DNA from: Kitasatospora sp. MAA4
GTDB taxonomy: Bacteria > Actinomycetota > Actinomycetes > Streptomycetales > Streptomycetaceae
Length of the DNA: 64,000 nt
Direction of reading: 5' to 3'
NCBI RefSeq assembly: GCF_029893355.1
Contig: NZ_JARZAI010000001.1
Location: 124,001-188,000 of the forward strand
Each line of letters starts with the position of its first letter. Positions within the stretch are counted from its first letter, which is position 1. Shown here in pieces: positions 8,813 to 16,894 of this stretch. A model generated the notes under the pieces. That model was not told the DNA's origin, did no database searches, and saw nothing but the letters and a program-made list of their open reading frames with translations. Both the position numbers and the translations under genes were made by a program.

Positions 8813-9849
8813 GCGGAGCTCCTGTCCGGCTGCTCGGGCAGCACGATGTGACCCGAGGGCGCGAGGGTCTGGAAGCGGTTGCGGTACTCGTTCGGGGTCA
8901 GTTCCAGGGCCCGGCCGAAGGAGCGGAAGAAGGTCTCGGAGGCCGGGAAGCCGCACCGGCGGGCGATCTGACCGACCGGCAGGTCGGTGGTCTCCAGCAG
9001 TTTGCGGGCCCGGGCGATGCGCATCTGCTCGATGTACTGGCCGGGCGGCGTGCCCACCTCGCGCCGGAACACCCGGGCGAAGTTGCGCAGGCTCATGCTG
9101 GCGCGCTCGGCGATCTCGGGCAGCGGCAGTGGCTGCTCGAGGTGTTGCAGGATCCACTCCTGTGCGGCGCGGATCGGTGCGCGGTCGGCGAGTTGGGCGT
9201 CCAGGATCGCGCTGAACTGCGACTGCCCGCCGTTGCGCTTGAAGAAGAGCACCAGGAACCGGGCGGCCTCCAGCGCGTACGCCGCACCGTGGTCGGCCTC
9301 CACCAGGGACAGTGCCATGTCGATTCCGGTGGACACCCCGGCCGAGGTGACGAACCGGCCGTCCCACACGAAGATCGGCTCGCGATCCACCGTCACGTCC
9401 GGGTAGCGCTCGGCCATCTCCGCGCAGTACGCCCAGTGCGTGGTGGCGCGGCGCCCCCTGAGCAGGCCCGCCTCGGCGAGCAGGAACGCACCCCCGCACA
9501 CCGAGGCGACCCGTCGCGACCGGCCGGCGGCCCGGCCGATCCAGCCGACCAACTCCCGGTCCGCCAGCGCCTCCTTGAGGCCCCACCCGCCGGGGACGAG
9601 CAGGGTGTCGATCGGGCCGTCCCCCGCCGCCAGCGGCTCGGCCGCGACCACCATGCCCGAGCAGGTCCGCACGAGCGGCGCGTCGGGCGAGACGAACTCG
9701 ACCTGGTAGCGGACACCCGTCGGCGCGAGCTGCCGGTTCACGGTGTCGAACACCTCGATCGGGCCCGCTATGTCCAGTGCCTGGGCACCGGAGTAGATCA
9801 CCACCACCACACGTCGCTGATGCACGGTCACAGCCTGTATCCGGCGCAT
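8809..9849 (-). CDS. GlxA family transcriptional regulator (DJ-1/PfpI domain plus AraC HTH)
   Basis: 346 residues. Residues about 10-190 form a class I amidotransferase-like DJ-1/PfpI domain (VVVIYSGAQALDIAGPIEVFD, and a Cys in VASVCGGAFLLAEAG). The last 100 residues form an AraC double helix-turn-helix, with FARVFRREVGTPPGQYI and RRCGFPASETFFRSFGR. GlxA-type regulators activate neighbouring genes, often in response to a small metabolite or ADP-ribose. It is the first gene of the minus-strand cassette and overlaps the ThDP gene by 4 nt, so it probably controls its own operon. An inverted repeat lies upstream at 9915-9928. Confidence 0.85.
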   Translation of the reverse strand: MRRIQAVTVHQRRVVVVIYSGAQALDIAGPIEVFDTVNRQLAPTGVRYQVEFVSPDAPLVRTCSGMVVAAEPLAAGDGPIDTLLVPGGWGLKEALADRELVGWIGRAAGRSRRVASVCGGAFLLAEAGLLRGRRATTHWAYCAEMAERYPDVTVDREPIFVWDGRFVTSAGVSTGIDMALSLVEADHGAAYALEAARFLVLFFKRNGGQSQFSAILDAQLADRAPIRAAQEWILQHLEQPLPLPEIAERASMSLRNFARVFRREVGTPPGQYIEQMRIARARKLLETTDLPVGQIARRCGFPASETFFRSFGRALELTPNEYRNRFQTLAPSGHIVLPEQPDRSSA

Positions 9850-9914
9850 GGTGGCCGCAATGACGGCCTACTGACGAATTCGGCCACCTGCGGGGATCGG
9901 GAGGGGGCCGATAG

Positions 9915-9928
9915 CTACTGACCAGTAG
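9915..9928. promoter_or_regulatory. Inverted repeat CTACTG-AC-CAGTAG upstream of the GlxA-type gene
   Basis: Six-base arms separated by 2 nt lie about 65 nt upstream of the regulator start; allowing one mismatch, the arms extend to eight bases. Position and symmetry suit an operator. Which protein binds it is not shown by sequence. Confidence 0.35.
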
Positions 9929-9980
9929 TTATCACGCAGAGTCAGAGAGCGGTGTGAGAAGCGTCATACGAGCTGCGACG

Positions 9981-10026
9981 GCGCCGTGCCGTTCCCGGGC
10001 GCAAGACCCCGGGAACGGCACGGCGC
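9981..10026. terminator. Strong hairpin terminator
   Basis: A perfect 19-bp inverted repeat: the arms are 9981-9999 and 10008-10026, with the 8-nt loop CGCAAGAC. It sits 17 nt beyond the stop of the secreted protein gene at 10043, in its direction of transcription. There is no T-tract, as is usual for Streptomyces terminators. It also insulates the upstream region of the GlxA-type operon. Confidence 0.8.
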
Positions 10027-10042
10027 GGGTGCGGACGGGCTC

Positions 10043-10909
10043 TCAGCTGACGGGGCCGCCCGGCGTGATCACGCAGCCGCCGTCGTTGTTGCTCCACAGC
10101 GGCTGCATGGCGAACGTCCCGGTGGAGAGGGCCACCTTCTGGAAGTTGCTCTCACACAGGTCGCCGATCTCCTCGCCGTTGCTGTCCACCCAGCCGCTGG
10201 ACGGCTGCGGATCGGTGACCGACTCGGCGAACTCGTGTCCCTCGACGATGCTGAACGCGTCCAACTTGCCGCCCAGCGCGTCGTTCGGGCAGCGGCTGCC
10301 GCTCGGCGCGTCCAACTGGTAGGGCATGTTGGTGTACGAGACGCTGCCCGTGTAGTCGTGCCAGGCGCAGAAGCCGGAGGACGGCCAGCCGTCGGGCGAG
10401 GTGCCGTGCGGGCTCATGACCACGATCTGGGCATCCGGGTTCCCGGCGACGCCGAAGTGCGCGGCGGCCTTGTCGGCCTCGTTGGCGATGCTCCCCTGGG
10501 AGGCCCTCGCCGGTGCCGTCCTGGCGTTGTCGTTCCAACTGCCGCCGAGGACCGGGCCGGTGAAGGTCGGACCGGTGCCGCTGGAGTCGGTGTACTGCGT
10601 CGTGCTGCTGGACCAGGTGTCCGAGCTGGTGCCGATGCCGTTGAACATGTTGGTCATGTACTGCTGAATGCCGTTGTGGTCGCTGTTCCACTGGGATCCC
10701 CAGTAGACGACGTAGACCTTCGGCGAGTGCTGGACCGGGCCGCCGCCGTACTGCATCCCGCTTGAGGTGGCCTGCGCCCGCTGGCCGTAGGCCGTTGCGT
10801 GCGGTGCGTGCGCGATCTGCGGGACGTGCGGGCTCTGTGCGAAGGCCGCAGGCGCGGCGAGGAGTTGCGAGGCGGCCAGCAGTGCGGCCGCCACAAAGGA
10901 GCGCTTCAT
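10043..10909 (-). CDS. Secreted protein with HExxE metallopeptidase-like motif
   Basis: 288 residues beginning with a clear Sec signal (MKRSFVAAALLAASQLLAA, cleavage near AFAQ). The mature part has VYVVYWGSQW, a run of Ser/Thr/Gly-rich strands, and VEGHEFAESVTDP, where HEFAE matches a zinc-peptidase HExxE pattern. The late EEIGDLCE and WSNNDGGC segments include paired Cys. Similar exported actinomycete proteins resemble the plant exordium/phosphate-induced family; activity is unproven. ATG 10909 has GAAGGTG about 7 nt upstream. It lies 35 nt downstream of the G1 peptidase gene, same strand, so the two are probably co-transcribed. Confidence 0.7.
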   Translation of the reverse strand: MKRSFVAAALLAASQLLAAPAAFAQSPHVPQIAHAPHATAYGQRAQATSSGMQYGGGPVQHSPKVYVVYWGSQWNSDHNGIQQYMTNMFNGIGTSSDTWSSSTTQYTDSSGTGPTFTGPVLGGSWNDNARTAPARASQGSIANEADKAAAHFGVAGNPDAQIVVMSPHGTSPDGWPSSGFCAWHDYTGSVSYTNMPYQLDAPSGSRCPNDALGGKLDAFSIVEGHEFAESVTDPQPSSGWVDSNGEEIGDLCESNFQKVALSTGTFAMQPLWSNNDGGCVITPGGPVS

Positions 10910-10944
10910 ATGAGTCACCTTCGGGAGAGAGCGGATGCTGGGCG

Positions 10945-11742
10945 TCAGTAGCGCGGTACGGCCGGACGGGTGGCCGTGGACGGCGCCGTGCGGGCGGCCC
11001 ACGGGTTGGAGGAGCCTGCCGGGACGATGGAGAACGCGCCGTTCTGCAGCGCGGTCTCGGTGTACTGGCCGCTGTCGATCGCCTGCGGGCCGAAGGCGTC
11101 GAAGGCCTGGCCGTTGACGGTGACTCCCGTGAAGTCGAGCTGGTTGAAGGACGGGTAGCTCTGGGACGGCGACTCGATGACCGCCTCGGCGCTGACGTTC
11201 TGCGCGTCGAGCTGCTGCTGGGTGTTCTCCGTCCAGCCCTGGGTGTTGTCGGTGAGGGCCAGGGCGTAGCTGCCCGAACCGTCGGTGGTCACCGAGGCGG
11301 TGAAGGAATCCCCGGCGGAGACGGGGTCGTTGAAGTACTGCGGCGGCGCCGGGTACATCTCGTACCAGCCGCTGAGCACGGGCGAGCCGGAGGAGCAGTC
11401 GGCCTGGACGCCGGTCTGCTCGACGGTCTGCGAGCCGTAGCCGTCGATGCCGACCCAGGGCGCGAAGAGGTCGTTGCTGGTGTTGCACTGGATCTGCGGC
11501 ATCGTCCAGGACCCGGAGATGCTCTGGAACCCGCTGCCCTGGGCGACATAGCCGCCCCAGACCCCGCCGTCGAAGCGGGTGTGCGGGGACCTGGCGTCGC
11601 GGTGCTGGACGCTCGCCGGGCCGAAGGACGCCGGGGCGGCGTGCGGGCCGGCGGCGTACGTGCCGGGGGCGGCAAGCGCGGCGGCGCCGGCGAGCGCCAG
11701 GGCCGCCGCGGCTCCGGCCGTGCGTGAGAAGTGTCGGGGCAT
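10945..11742 (-). CDS. Secreted G1 family peptidase (eqolisin-like)
   Basis: 265 residues with a Sec signal ending near TYAAG. The mature protein shows the eqolisin landmarks: VWGGYVAQGSGFQSISGSW, WVGIDGYGSQTVEQTG with the catalytic Gln (about 109), GWYEMYP, and AEAVIESPS with the likely catalytic Glu (about 186). The Gln-Glu spacing of 77 is close to that in scytalidoglutamic peptidase. G1 enzymes are acid endopeptidases best known from fungi. The ATG at 11742 has AGGGAGA about 6 nt upstream. The following secreted metallopeptidase-like gene suggests a protein-degrading pair. Confidence 0.82.
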   Translation of the reverse strand: MPRHFSRTAGAAAALALAGAAALAAPGTYAAGPHAAPASFGPASVQHRDARSPHTRFDGGVWGGYVAQGSGFQSISGSWTMPQIQCNTSNDLFAPWVGIDGYGSQTVEQTGVQADCSSGSPVLSGWYEMYPAPPQYFNDPVSAGDSFTASVTTDGSGSYALALTDNTQGWTENTQQQLDAQNVSAEAVIESPSQSYPSFNQLDFTGVTVNGQAFDAFGPQAIDSGQYTETALQNGAFSIVPAGSSNPWAARTAPSTATRPAVPRY

Positions 11743-11882
11743 GGTCGATCTCCCTGCTGGCGTGGGGGTGACACGGAGCGGGGGATCAGCCTGGGGGTGC
11801 TCCACACTCCGTGCTTGGCAGCCAGCGTCTGCCTCCCCGAAGGGAGTTGAGAAGAGCGAGGGTCATGCCGGAACACGACATG

Positions 11883-11905
11883 GCGGGAACATGCCATGCT
11901 CCCGC
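11883..11905. terminator. Probable hairpin terminator
   Basis: GCGGGA (11883-11888) pairs with TCCCGC (11900-11905) across an 11-nt loop. It lies just beyond the stop of the 161-residue secreted protein gene, in its transcription direction. A nested CATGGC/GCCATG repeat overlaps it. Confidence 0.4.
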
Positions 11906-11911
11906 CCGAGG

Positions 11912-12397
11912 TCAGCCGATGCCGCAGGAGATCTGCCGGGACTCCTGGTCCAGGTCGAGTTGGGGGCAGTCGGCGGAGAGGTGGGTGTTGTCGCTGAAGA
12001 GCAGGTCGACGTAGAAGTTGGGCTCGATGTGGTTGTTCCCGTGCGGGTCGATCCGCAGGGTGGCGGTCGCGCCGCGGACGTTCTCGTAGGCGGGGTGGTT
12101 GAGCACCGGGATCTGGAACGGCCCCTGGTCGCTGTACTGGTCCCACTTCCCGTAGGTCGAGGAGACCCGGGCCGCGGTGGTGCCGAAGACGTCGCGGACC
12201 GTGACGGTGACGGTGGTGTCGCGGTCCTTCTGGTCGACGTCCATGTGAATCGAGAAGCTGGCGGAGACGAGGGTCGCGCCGGGCGCGCGGACCGCACTCG
12301 GCGCGGCCGAGGCGGGCGCGCTGACGGCGGAGAGGCTGAGAACTGCGAGGCCGAGGACCGAAAGAGCACGGGAGGCGATGGAGTTCATGCCGTCCAT
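11912..12397 (-). CDS. Small secreted protein, function unknown
   Basis: 161 residues with a Sec signal (SVLGLAVLSLSAVSAPASAAP) and a mature domain of about 125 residues that alternates beta-strand-like stretches (TTVTVTVRDVFG, ATLRIDPHG). There are two Cys near the C-terminus (ADCPQ and SCGIG) that could form a disulfide. I recognise no family. ATG 12397 or ATG 12388 could be used. It is transcribed divergently from the CHAT gene, with an inverted repeat between them. Confidence 0.6.
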   Translation of the reverse strand: MDGMNSIASRALSVLGLAVLSLSAVSAPASAAPSAVRAPGATLVSASFSIHMDVDQKDRDTTVTVTVRDVFGTTAARVSSTYGKWDQYSDQGPFQIPVLNHPAYENVRGATATLRIDPHGNNHIEPNFYVDLLFSDNTHLSADCPQLDLDQESRQISCGIG

Positions 12398-12423
12398 GCT
12401 TCCGCGCGGACTCGCCCAGCGGT

Positions 12424-12441
12424 ATCACTCACACGAGTGAT
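12424..12441. promoter_or_regulatory. Inverted repeat ATCACTC-N4-GAGTGAT between divergent genes
   Basis: Perfect 7-bp arms with spacer ACAC lie between the 161-residue secreted protein gene and the CHAT operon. This is the position expected of an operator controlling one or both promoters. No regulator gene is adjacent, so the binder is unknown. Confidence 0.45.
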
Positions 12442-12524
12442 GGTTCGTATGCCCGCGCAGAACTCCGGCCGGAGCGGCGGTGGTTTGAACGTGGCATGAT
12501 GAACGGCCAAGGGGTGGAGTGCAG

Positions 12525-14480
12525 ATGATCGCGGTGATCGGCCTCGACGGGAGCGTCGGCAGGACCAGTACCGTCGTGCTCAGGGCGCTCCCGGCCGACG
12601 CGGGAACCGAGTTGGTGCAGCGCAGTGTGCGCGAGGTGCTGGACCTCGCCGACCGCGTGGTCATCGCCGCCGCCCCCGGCCCGAGCGGTGTCCGCAGCGT
12701 CGCCGCCGTCCGGGACTGGCTCCGCGCGAACGGCTACGCGGACCTGGAACGCCTCAGCATTGTGGAGTTCGACGAGGTCGAGGCCGAGGCGCAGCCCGTC
12801 TGCCCGATCTGCGGGGCTCCGCAGCGGGGGCGGTACTGCGAGGAGTGCGGGTACGACTACCAGCCGGTCCCGCAGCCGCCACAGCCGATCCTGCAACAGC
12901 CGCAGCTGATCGGCTCGACGACGTACGGACACCCGCAGCCGCTGGGCGGCGTGGTGCCGCCGCAGGCCGCTGCCGCGGAGCCCGTCGGGTCTGCGGAGCC
13001 CATCGGGTTCGCGGAGCCCGTCGAGTCCGCGGAGCCGCACCAGCTCGTCGTGGAGCTCGCCGAACGCGCGGCCCCGGGCCGGGAGGTGCCGCTACAGGTC
13101 CAGGTCGCGCGCGGGTCCGGGCTGGGCGCGGCGCTGCGCGCCTTCACGCCGCCCGCCTCCGGCGCGCGCCTGACGATTGCCGTCTCCGCTCCGGGACTTG
13201 TCGCGCTGGGCGACCTTCAGCAGGAGCTGACGGTGCTGCCCGGGCGCGACTCGGACGTGCTCTGCTTCGGTCTGCGGACCGGCGCCCCCGGGCTGCACCT
13301 GGTGACCGTCCGGGCCTTTCGGGCCGGTACCTTCCTCGGCGAACTCCGCTGCCAGATCTCGGTCGAGGAGGGCGGCCCGACCGCGAGCGGCCCGCTGCGC
13401 TCGGCCCCGCTGGAGACCCTGGCCGTCGACCCGGGAGAGGTCACCCTCCAGGTCCTGAAGGACGAGGTCGCCGGCACGTACAGCTTCCAGCTCATCAGCG
13501 ACACCTGGTACGCCCCGGAGACCCTGCGCTTCCGCGCCGGCGACCCGCACCGGGCGTCCGAGCAGATCTACCACGAGCTCAGGGCGACCGCGCGAGCGGC
13601 CGCGGCCGGCGACTCGTTCGGGGAGATCGGCCAGAAGCGCCGGCGGCTTCGCAACCTCGGTGTGCAGCTGTGGACTTCCTCGGTGCCCGAGGCGGTGCAG
13701 CGGCAGTTCTGGGAGCAGGCCGGGCAGATCACCTCGTTCACCGTGCTCGGAGAACATGACGCGATCCCTTGGGAGTTGCTCTACCCGCTGAACGAGGGCT
13801 CGGACGACCGGGGGTTCCTGGCCGAATGGCTGCCGGTGGTGCGCCGGGTGCACGGCCAGGACCGGGTGCGCCACCTCGCGTTGCCCGGTGCGGCGTTCGT
13901 CGTTCCGCCCGGCTCCCCGCCGGAGGCCGCGCGCGAGGTGCGGGCGCTGAGCAGCCGGCTCGGCGTCGATGTGACCGAGCACGGCCTGTTCACCGACCGC
14001 AGCGCGCTGACCGAGCTGATCGAGCAGGGCCACGCCGGGGTGCTGCACTTCGCCTGCCACAACGCCTTCACCAGCGCCGGATCGTCCGTGGCCATGGCGG
14101 ACGGTGTCTTCGACCCGCTCGACCTCGCGTACGCGGCCCAGCGCCGGACGCTGCGCGCGAGCCGTCCGCTGGTGTTCTTCAACGCGTGCCGAAGCGCGGG
14201 GGAGATCGACTGGTTCAGCTCAAGCCTGGGCTGGGCCAACCAGTTCCTTCAGGCCGGTGCCGGTGCGTTCGTCGGCACGCTGTGGCCGGTGCGCGACTCC
14301 ACCGCGCTGGCCTTCGCCGACCGGTTCTACCAGCAGTTGTTCACCGCGCGAAAGCCGCTCGGCCTGGCGTCGCTGAGCGCGCGTCAGGAGATCCGCGACC
14401 TGGACGGCGACCCCACCTGGCTGGCCTATGCCGTGTACGGCAGTCCCGGAGCGCTGGCCGACACCGCACCCCACCACTGA
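12525..14480 (+). CDS. Zinc-ribbon and CHAT domain protein (caspase-like)
   Basis: 651 residues. An N-terminal alpha/beta region of about 85 residues begins IAVIGLDGS. It is followed by a C-x2-C...C-x2-C zinc ribbon (Cys 93, 96, 105, 108), a Pro/Glu-rich linker with a 6-residue repeat, and an Ig-like beta region. The C-terminal CHAT domain carries His 512 in HFACHNAF and Cys 555 in FFNACRSAG, the caspase-family dyad. CHAT proteases act in bacterial conflict systems, usually cleaving a partner after a signal. ATG 12525 follows GGTGGAG; GTG 12519 is an alternative. The next gene, a hydrolase, starts 14 nt after the stop and is probably the partner or effector. Confidence 0.8.
   Translation: MIAVIGLDGSVGRTSTVVLRALPADAGTELVQRSVREVLDLADRVVIAAAPGPSGVRSVAAVRDWLRANGYADLERLSIVEFDEVEAEAQPVCPICGAPQRGRYCEECGYDYQPVPQPPQPILQQPQLIGSTTYGHPQPLGGVVPPQAAAAEPVGSAEPIGFAEPVESAEPHQLVVELAERAAPGREVPLQVQVARGSGLGAALRAFTPPASGARLTIAVSAPGLVALGDLQQELTVLPGRDSDVLCFGLRTGAPGLHLVTVRAFRAGTFLGELRCQISVEEGGPTASGPLRSAPLETLAVDPGEVTLQVLKDEVAGTYSFQLISDTWYAPETLRFRAGDPHRASEQIYHELRATARAAAAGDSFGEIGQKRRRLRNLGVQLWTSSVPEAVQRQFWEQAGQITSFTVLGEHDAIPWELLYPLNEGSDDRGFLAEWLPVVRRVHGQDRVRHLALPGAAFVVPPGSPPEAAREVRALSSRLGVDVTEHGLFTDRSALTELIEQGHAGVLHFACHNAFTSAGSSVAMADGVFDPLDLAYAAQRRTLRASRPLVFFNACRSAGEIDWFSSSLGWANQFLQAGAGAFVGTLWPVRDSTALAFADRFYQQLFTARKPLGLASLSARQEIRDLDGDPTWLAYAVYGSPGALADTAPHH
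12975..13036 (+). repeat. 18-nt tandem repeat, about 3.4 copies
   Basis: The unit GCGGAGCCCGTCGGGTCT recurs with few changes inside the CHAT gene linker and encodes a six-residue A-E-P repeat. It probably makes an extended acidic spacer between the zinc ribbon and the Ig-like region, and copy number may vary between strains. Confidence 0.6.
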
Positions 14481-14494
14481 GTCAGGAGAAGTCA

Positions 14495-15688
14495 TTGACT
14501 GCGGACCCGGTCTTCGTCATCCACGGCGTCGGCAACCGCGACCCCGAGGGTTTCGCCGCCACCGTCGCCGTCCTGGAGGCCGCGACAGGGCTGGAGATGG
14601 TTCCGGTGTACTGGGGTGACCTGGGCGCCGACGACCGCTTCGTCGATCTCGCCATACCGCCGCAGGTACCGAGCGGCCCGGCCCCGGACGGCAGCGGGCT
14701 GCGCGACGGATCCGCGTCGGCAGCGCCCAACGCAGCGCCCGACGCCCGCGCGCTGTTCGCCGGCGCGTCCTCCGTCCGCCACGACGGCCTCGCCCTGGTG
14801 CGCGAGGCGTTGCGCCGGGAGCTGGACGCGGCGGACGAGGAGCGCGACACGCTGCGCGGCGGCGGTACGAAGGGGCCGGAGCTGGACGAGGTGCTCGACG
14901 CACTGGAGGACGCCTGGCCGCAGACCCGGTGGCTCAGCATCACCGACGACCCCGGCCTGCTGCGGGAGGCCGGCGACGCGCTGGCCCGCAGCGTGCTGGA
15001 GGCGGTCCCGGGCGAGGACGCCGACCAGGACCGCTACGGCCTGCGGGAGTCCCCCGGGCGCTCGCGCGGCCTGGCCCCCGTCGTCCGCCGGCGCCTGGTG
15101 GAGCTGGACCGGGTCGCGGGCGCCGCGATCCAGGCGGTGGCGGGCCGGTTCAACCAGGCCGTGCGCACCCGTTTCGGCGCGGGCATCTCGCGCTTCCTCG
15201 GGGACGTGCTGGTCTACCAGCGCCACCGCGCGGCGATCCACGCCCGGGTCCGCGACGCCGTCGACGCGATCGACCCGGCGCTCGGACGCACCGCCGACCG
15301 TCCGGTCCGCGTGGTCGCGCACAGCCTCGGCGGCGTGATCGCCGTCGACCTGGCCACCGCCGCGACCCCGCTGTGGACCCGCTCGCTGCTGACCTTCGGC
15401 TCCCAGTCGGCCTACTTCCACCTGTGCGATCCGCGCGGCGGCCAACTGCTTCCCCACCGGGGCACCGACCCGGTGGCCCTGCCGCCCTCGCTCGGCCGGT
15501 GGACGAACCTCTGGGAGCCGATGGACGTCCTCGCCTTCGTCGCCGCCGGAGTCTTCCGCCTGCACGACGGCACCACCCCGCTCGACGTCCCGATCAACCA
15601 CACCGCCAGCGCCGGACTGTGGACGCACTCCGCCTACTGGGACCTCCCCGAGGTGGCCGCGGCGATCGGCGCGGCCATGCGCGCCTGA
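14495..15688 (+). CDS. Alpha/beta-hydrolase (lipase-like) paired with CHAT protein
   Basis: 397 residues starting at TTG 14495, six nt after AGGAG; this non-ATG start is the only one that fits both the ribosome site and the N-terminal strand FVIHGVGNRD. The nucleophile elbow is VVAHSLGGV with Ser 277. A later Asp in WEPMDVLAF and His in NHTASAGLWTHSAYW could complete the triad. A poorly conserved acidic/Arg-rich insert (about residues 60-220) separates the first strand from the elbow and may be a lid or interaction region. There is no signal peptide, so it is cytoplasmic. The 14-nt gap to the CHAT gene makes an operon very likely; a membrane-lipid-attacking effector is one possibility. Confidence 0.72.
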   Translation: MTADPVFVIHGVGNRDPEGFAATVAVLEAATGLEMVPVYWGDLGADDRFVDLAIPPQVPSGPAPDGSGLRDGSASAAPNAAPDARALFAGASSVRHDGLALVREALRRELDAADEERDTLRGGGTKGPELDEVLDALEDAWPQTRWLSITDDPGLLREAGDALARSVLEAVPGEDADQDRYGLRESPGRSRGLAPVVRRRLVELDRVAGAAIQAVAGRFNQAVRTRFGAGISRFLGDVLVYQRHRAAIHARVRDAVDAIDPALGRTADRPVRVVAHSLGGVIAVDLATAATPLWTRSLLTFGSQSAYFHLCDPRGGQLLPHRGTDPVALPPSLGRWTNLWEPMDVLAFVAAGVFRLHDGTTPLDVPINHTASAGLWTHSAYWDLPEVAAAIGAAMRA

Positions 15689-15697
15689 CAGGCTCGC

Positions 15698-16894
15698 TCA
15701 GCCGGCGAACGGGCCGTCGGCGGCGAAGGCCAGGCGGGCGAAGTTCTCGGCGATCCGGCGGTGTCCTGCTGGGTCGGGGTGGATCTCGTCGGGGAGCGGC
15801 AGTTCGTCGTAGTCGGAGGTGCCGTAGAGCGAGCGGCCGTCGAGGTGGTGGAGGTTCGGGTCGTCGGCCGCGCGCTCGGCGACGATCCGGGCGAGCTCCG
15901 CGCGGATGACGGTGAGGGTCAGGCGCCCGGCCGCGCGTTCGGCGGGGTCGCCGGTGGCGCGGAACCGCAGGGTCCCGCTGCTCAGGTCGGGTGCGAGCGG
16001 GCCGGGGGTGTCCTCGTGGACCGGGCAGAGGACGGGGGAGACGACCAGCAGCGGCGTGCTCGGGTGCCCCTCGCGGATGGTGTCGAGGAAGCCGTGGACC
16101 GCCGGGGCGAAGGCGCGCAGCCGCATCGCGTCGGTGTTGACGATGTTGATCCCGATCTTGAGGCTGATCAGGTCCGCGGGGGCGTCGCGCATGGCGCGGG
16201 CGGTGAACGGGTCGAGCACCGCGCTGCCGCCGAAGCCCAGGTTGACCAGGTCGACGCCGCCTCGGGCGGCCGCCAGGGCGGGCCAGATGGCGGTCGGCGA
16301 ACCGGCGTTGGAGCCGTGGCTGATCGAGCTGCCGTGGTGCATCCACAGCCTGCGACCGGTCGGCCGTGCGGGCGTCAGGGGCGCGTCGGTGCGCAGGGCG
16401 ACCAGCTCGGTCGTCTCGTTGTGGGGCAGCCAGATCTCGACGTCCTTGTCGTGCGGGGGGAGACCGGTGAACCGCGCGGTGCCGGGCGGGCCCTCCTCCA
16501 GCTCGACGCGGCCGGTGGCCACGTCGACCGTGCGGAGCCTGCCACCGCTCACCGTCGCCCGGCCGGCCGGGCGACCGTCGACGAGGAGCTCGTAGACGCC
16601 GTCCACCGACGGGTACGGCAGCCCCTGGTAGGCCCGCTTGGTGGGCAGCGCGTCCAGCTCGACGGTGGTGGCCCGGGTGCGGAAGGCCAGCCGCACGCCG
16701 GAGGGCTGGGACTCGACCACGGCGAACTGCTCGTCGGGGAGCTGACGGCGCGCCCACCCGGGCAGCCGGTGCGGCAGCAGGCCGTGGGCGGTGTGTTCCA
16801 CGTCGAGGTGGCCGCGCAGCAGGTCGGCGGTGACGGGGGTGGTGATCCAGGTGTTCTCGGTGCTCGTCGTGCTCGTCGTGCTCATCGTGCTCAT
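15698..16894 (-). CDS. SGNH/GDSL-type hydrolase (esterase)
   Basis: 398 residues. An N-terminal beta-rich region (about 25-150) resembles the jelly-roll of CE2-like esterases. The SGNH core follows: block I HHGSSISHG with the Ser nucleophile, block II GFGGSA, block III KIGINIVN with the Asn, and block V DEIHPDPAGH with the Asp and His. The likely reaction is removal of acyl groups from a carbohydrate or small ester; there is no signal peptide. It overlaps the TetR gene by 4 nt (ATGA), so the two are co-translated and the hydrolase is probably the regulator's target. The N-terminal MSTMSTTSTTST run is low-complexity. Confidence 0.83.
   Translation of the reverse strand: MSTMSTTSTTSTENTWITTPVTADLLRGHLDVEHTAHGLLPHRLPGWARRQLPDEQFAVVESQPSGVRLAFRTRATTVELDALPTKRAYQGLPYPSVDGVYELLVDGRPAGRATVSGGRLRTVDVATGRVELEEGPPGTARFTGLPPHDKDVEIWLPHNETTELVALRTDAPLTPARPTGRRLWMHHGSSISHGSNAGSPTAIWPALAAARGGVDLVNLGFGGSAVLDPFTARAMRDAPADLISLKIGINIVNTDAMRLRAFAPAVHGFLDTIREGHPSTPLLVVSPVLCPVHEDTPGPLAPDLSSGTLRFRATGDPAERAAGRLTLTVIRAELARIVAERAADDPNLHHLDGRSLYGTSDYDELPLPDEIHPDPAGHRRIAENFARLAFAADGPFAG

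Noticed and set aside
7251..9406. Several plus-strand frames opposite the ThDP and regulator genes
   Set aside because: Shadows of genuine minus-strand genes, Arg/Ala/Pro-rich with no ribosome sites.
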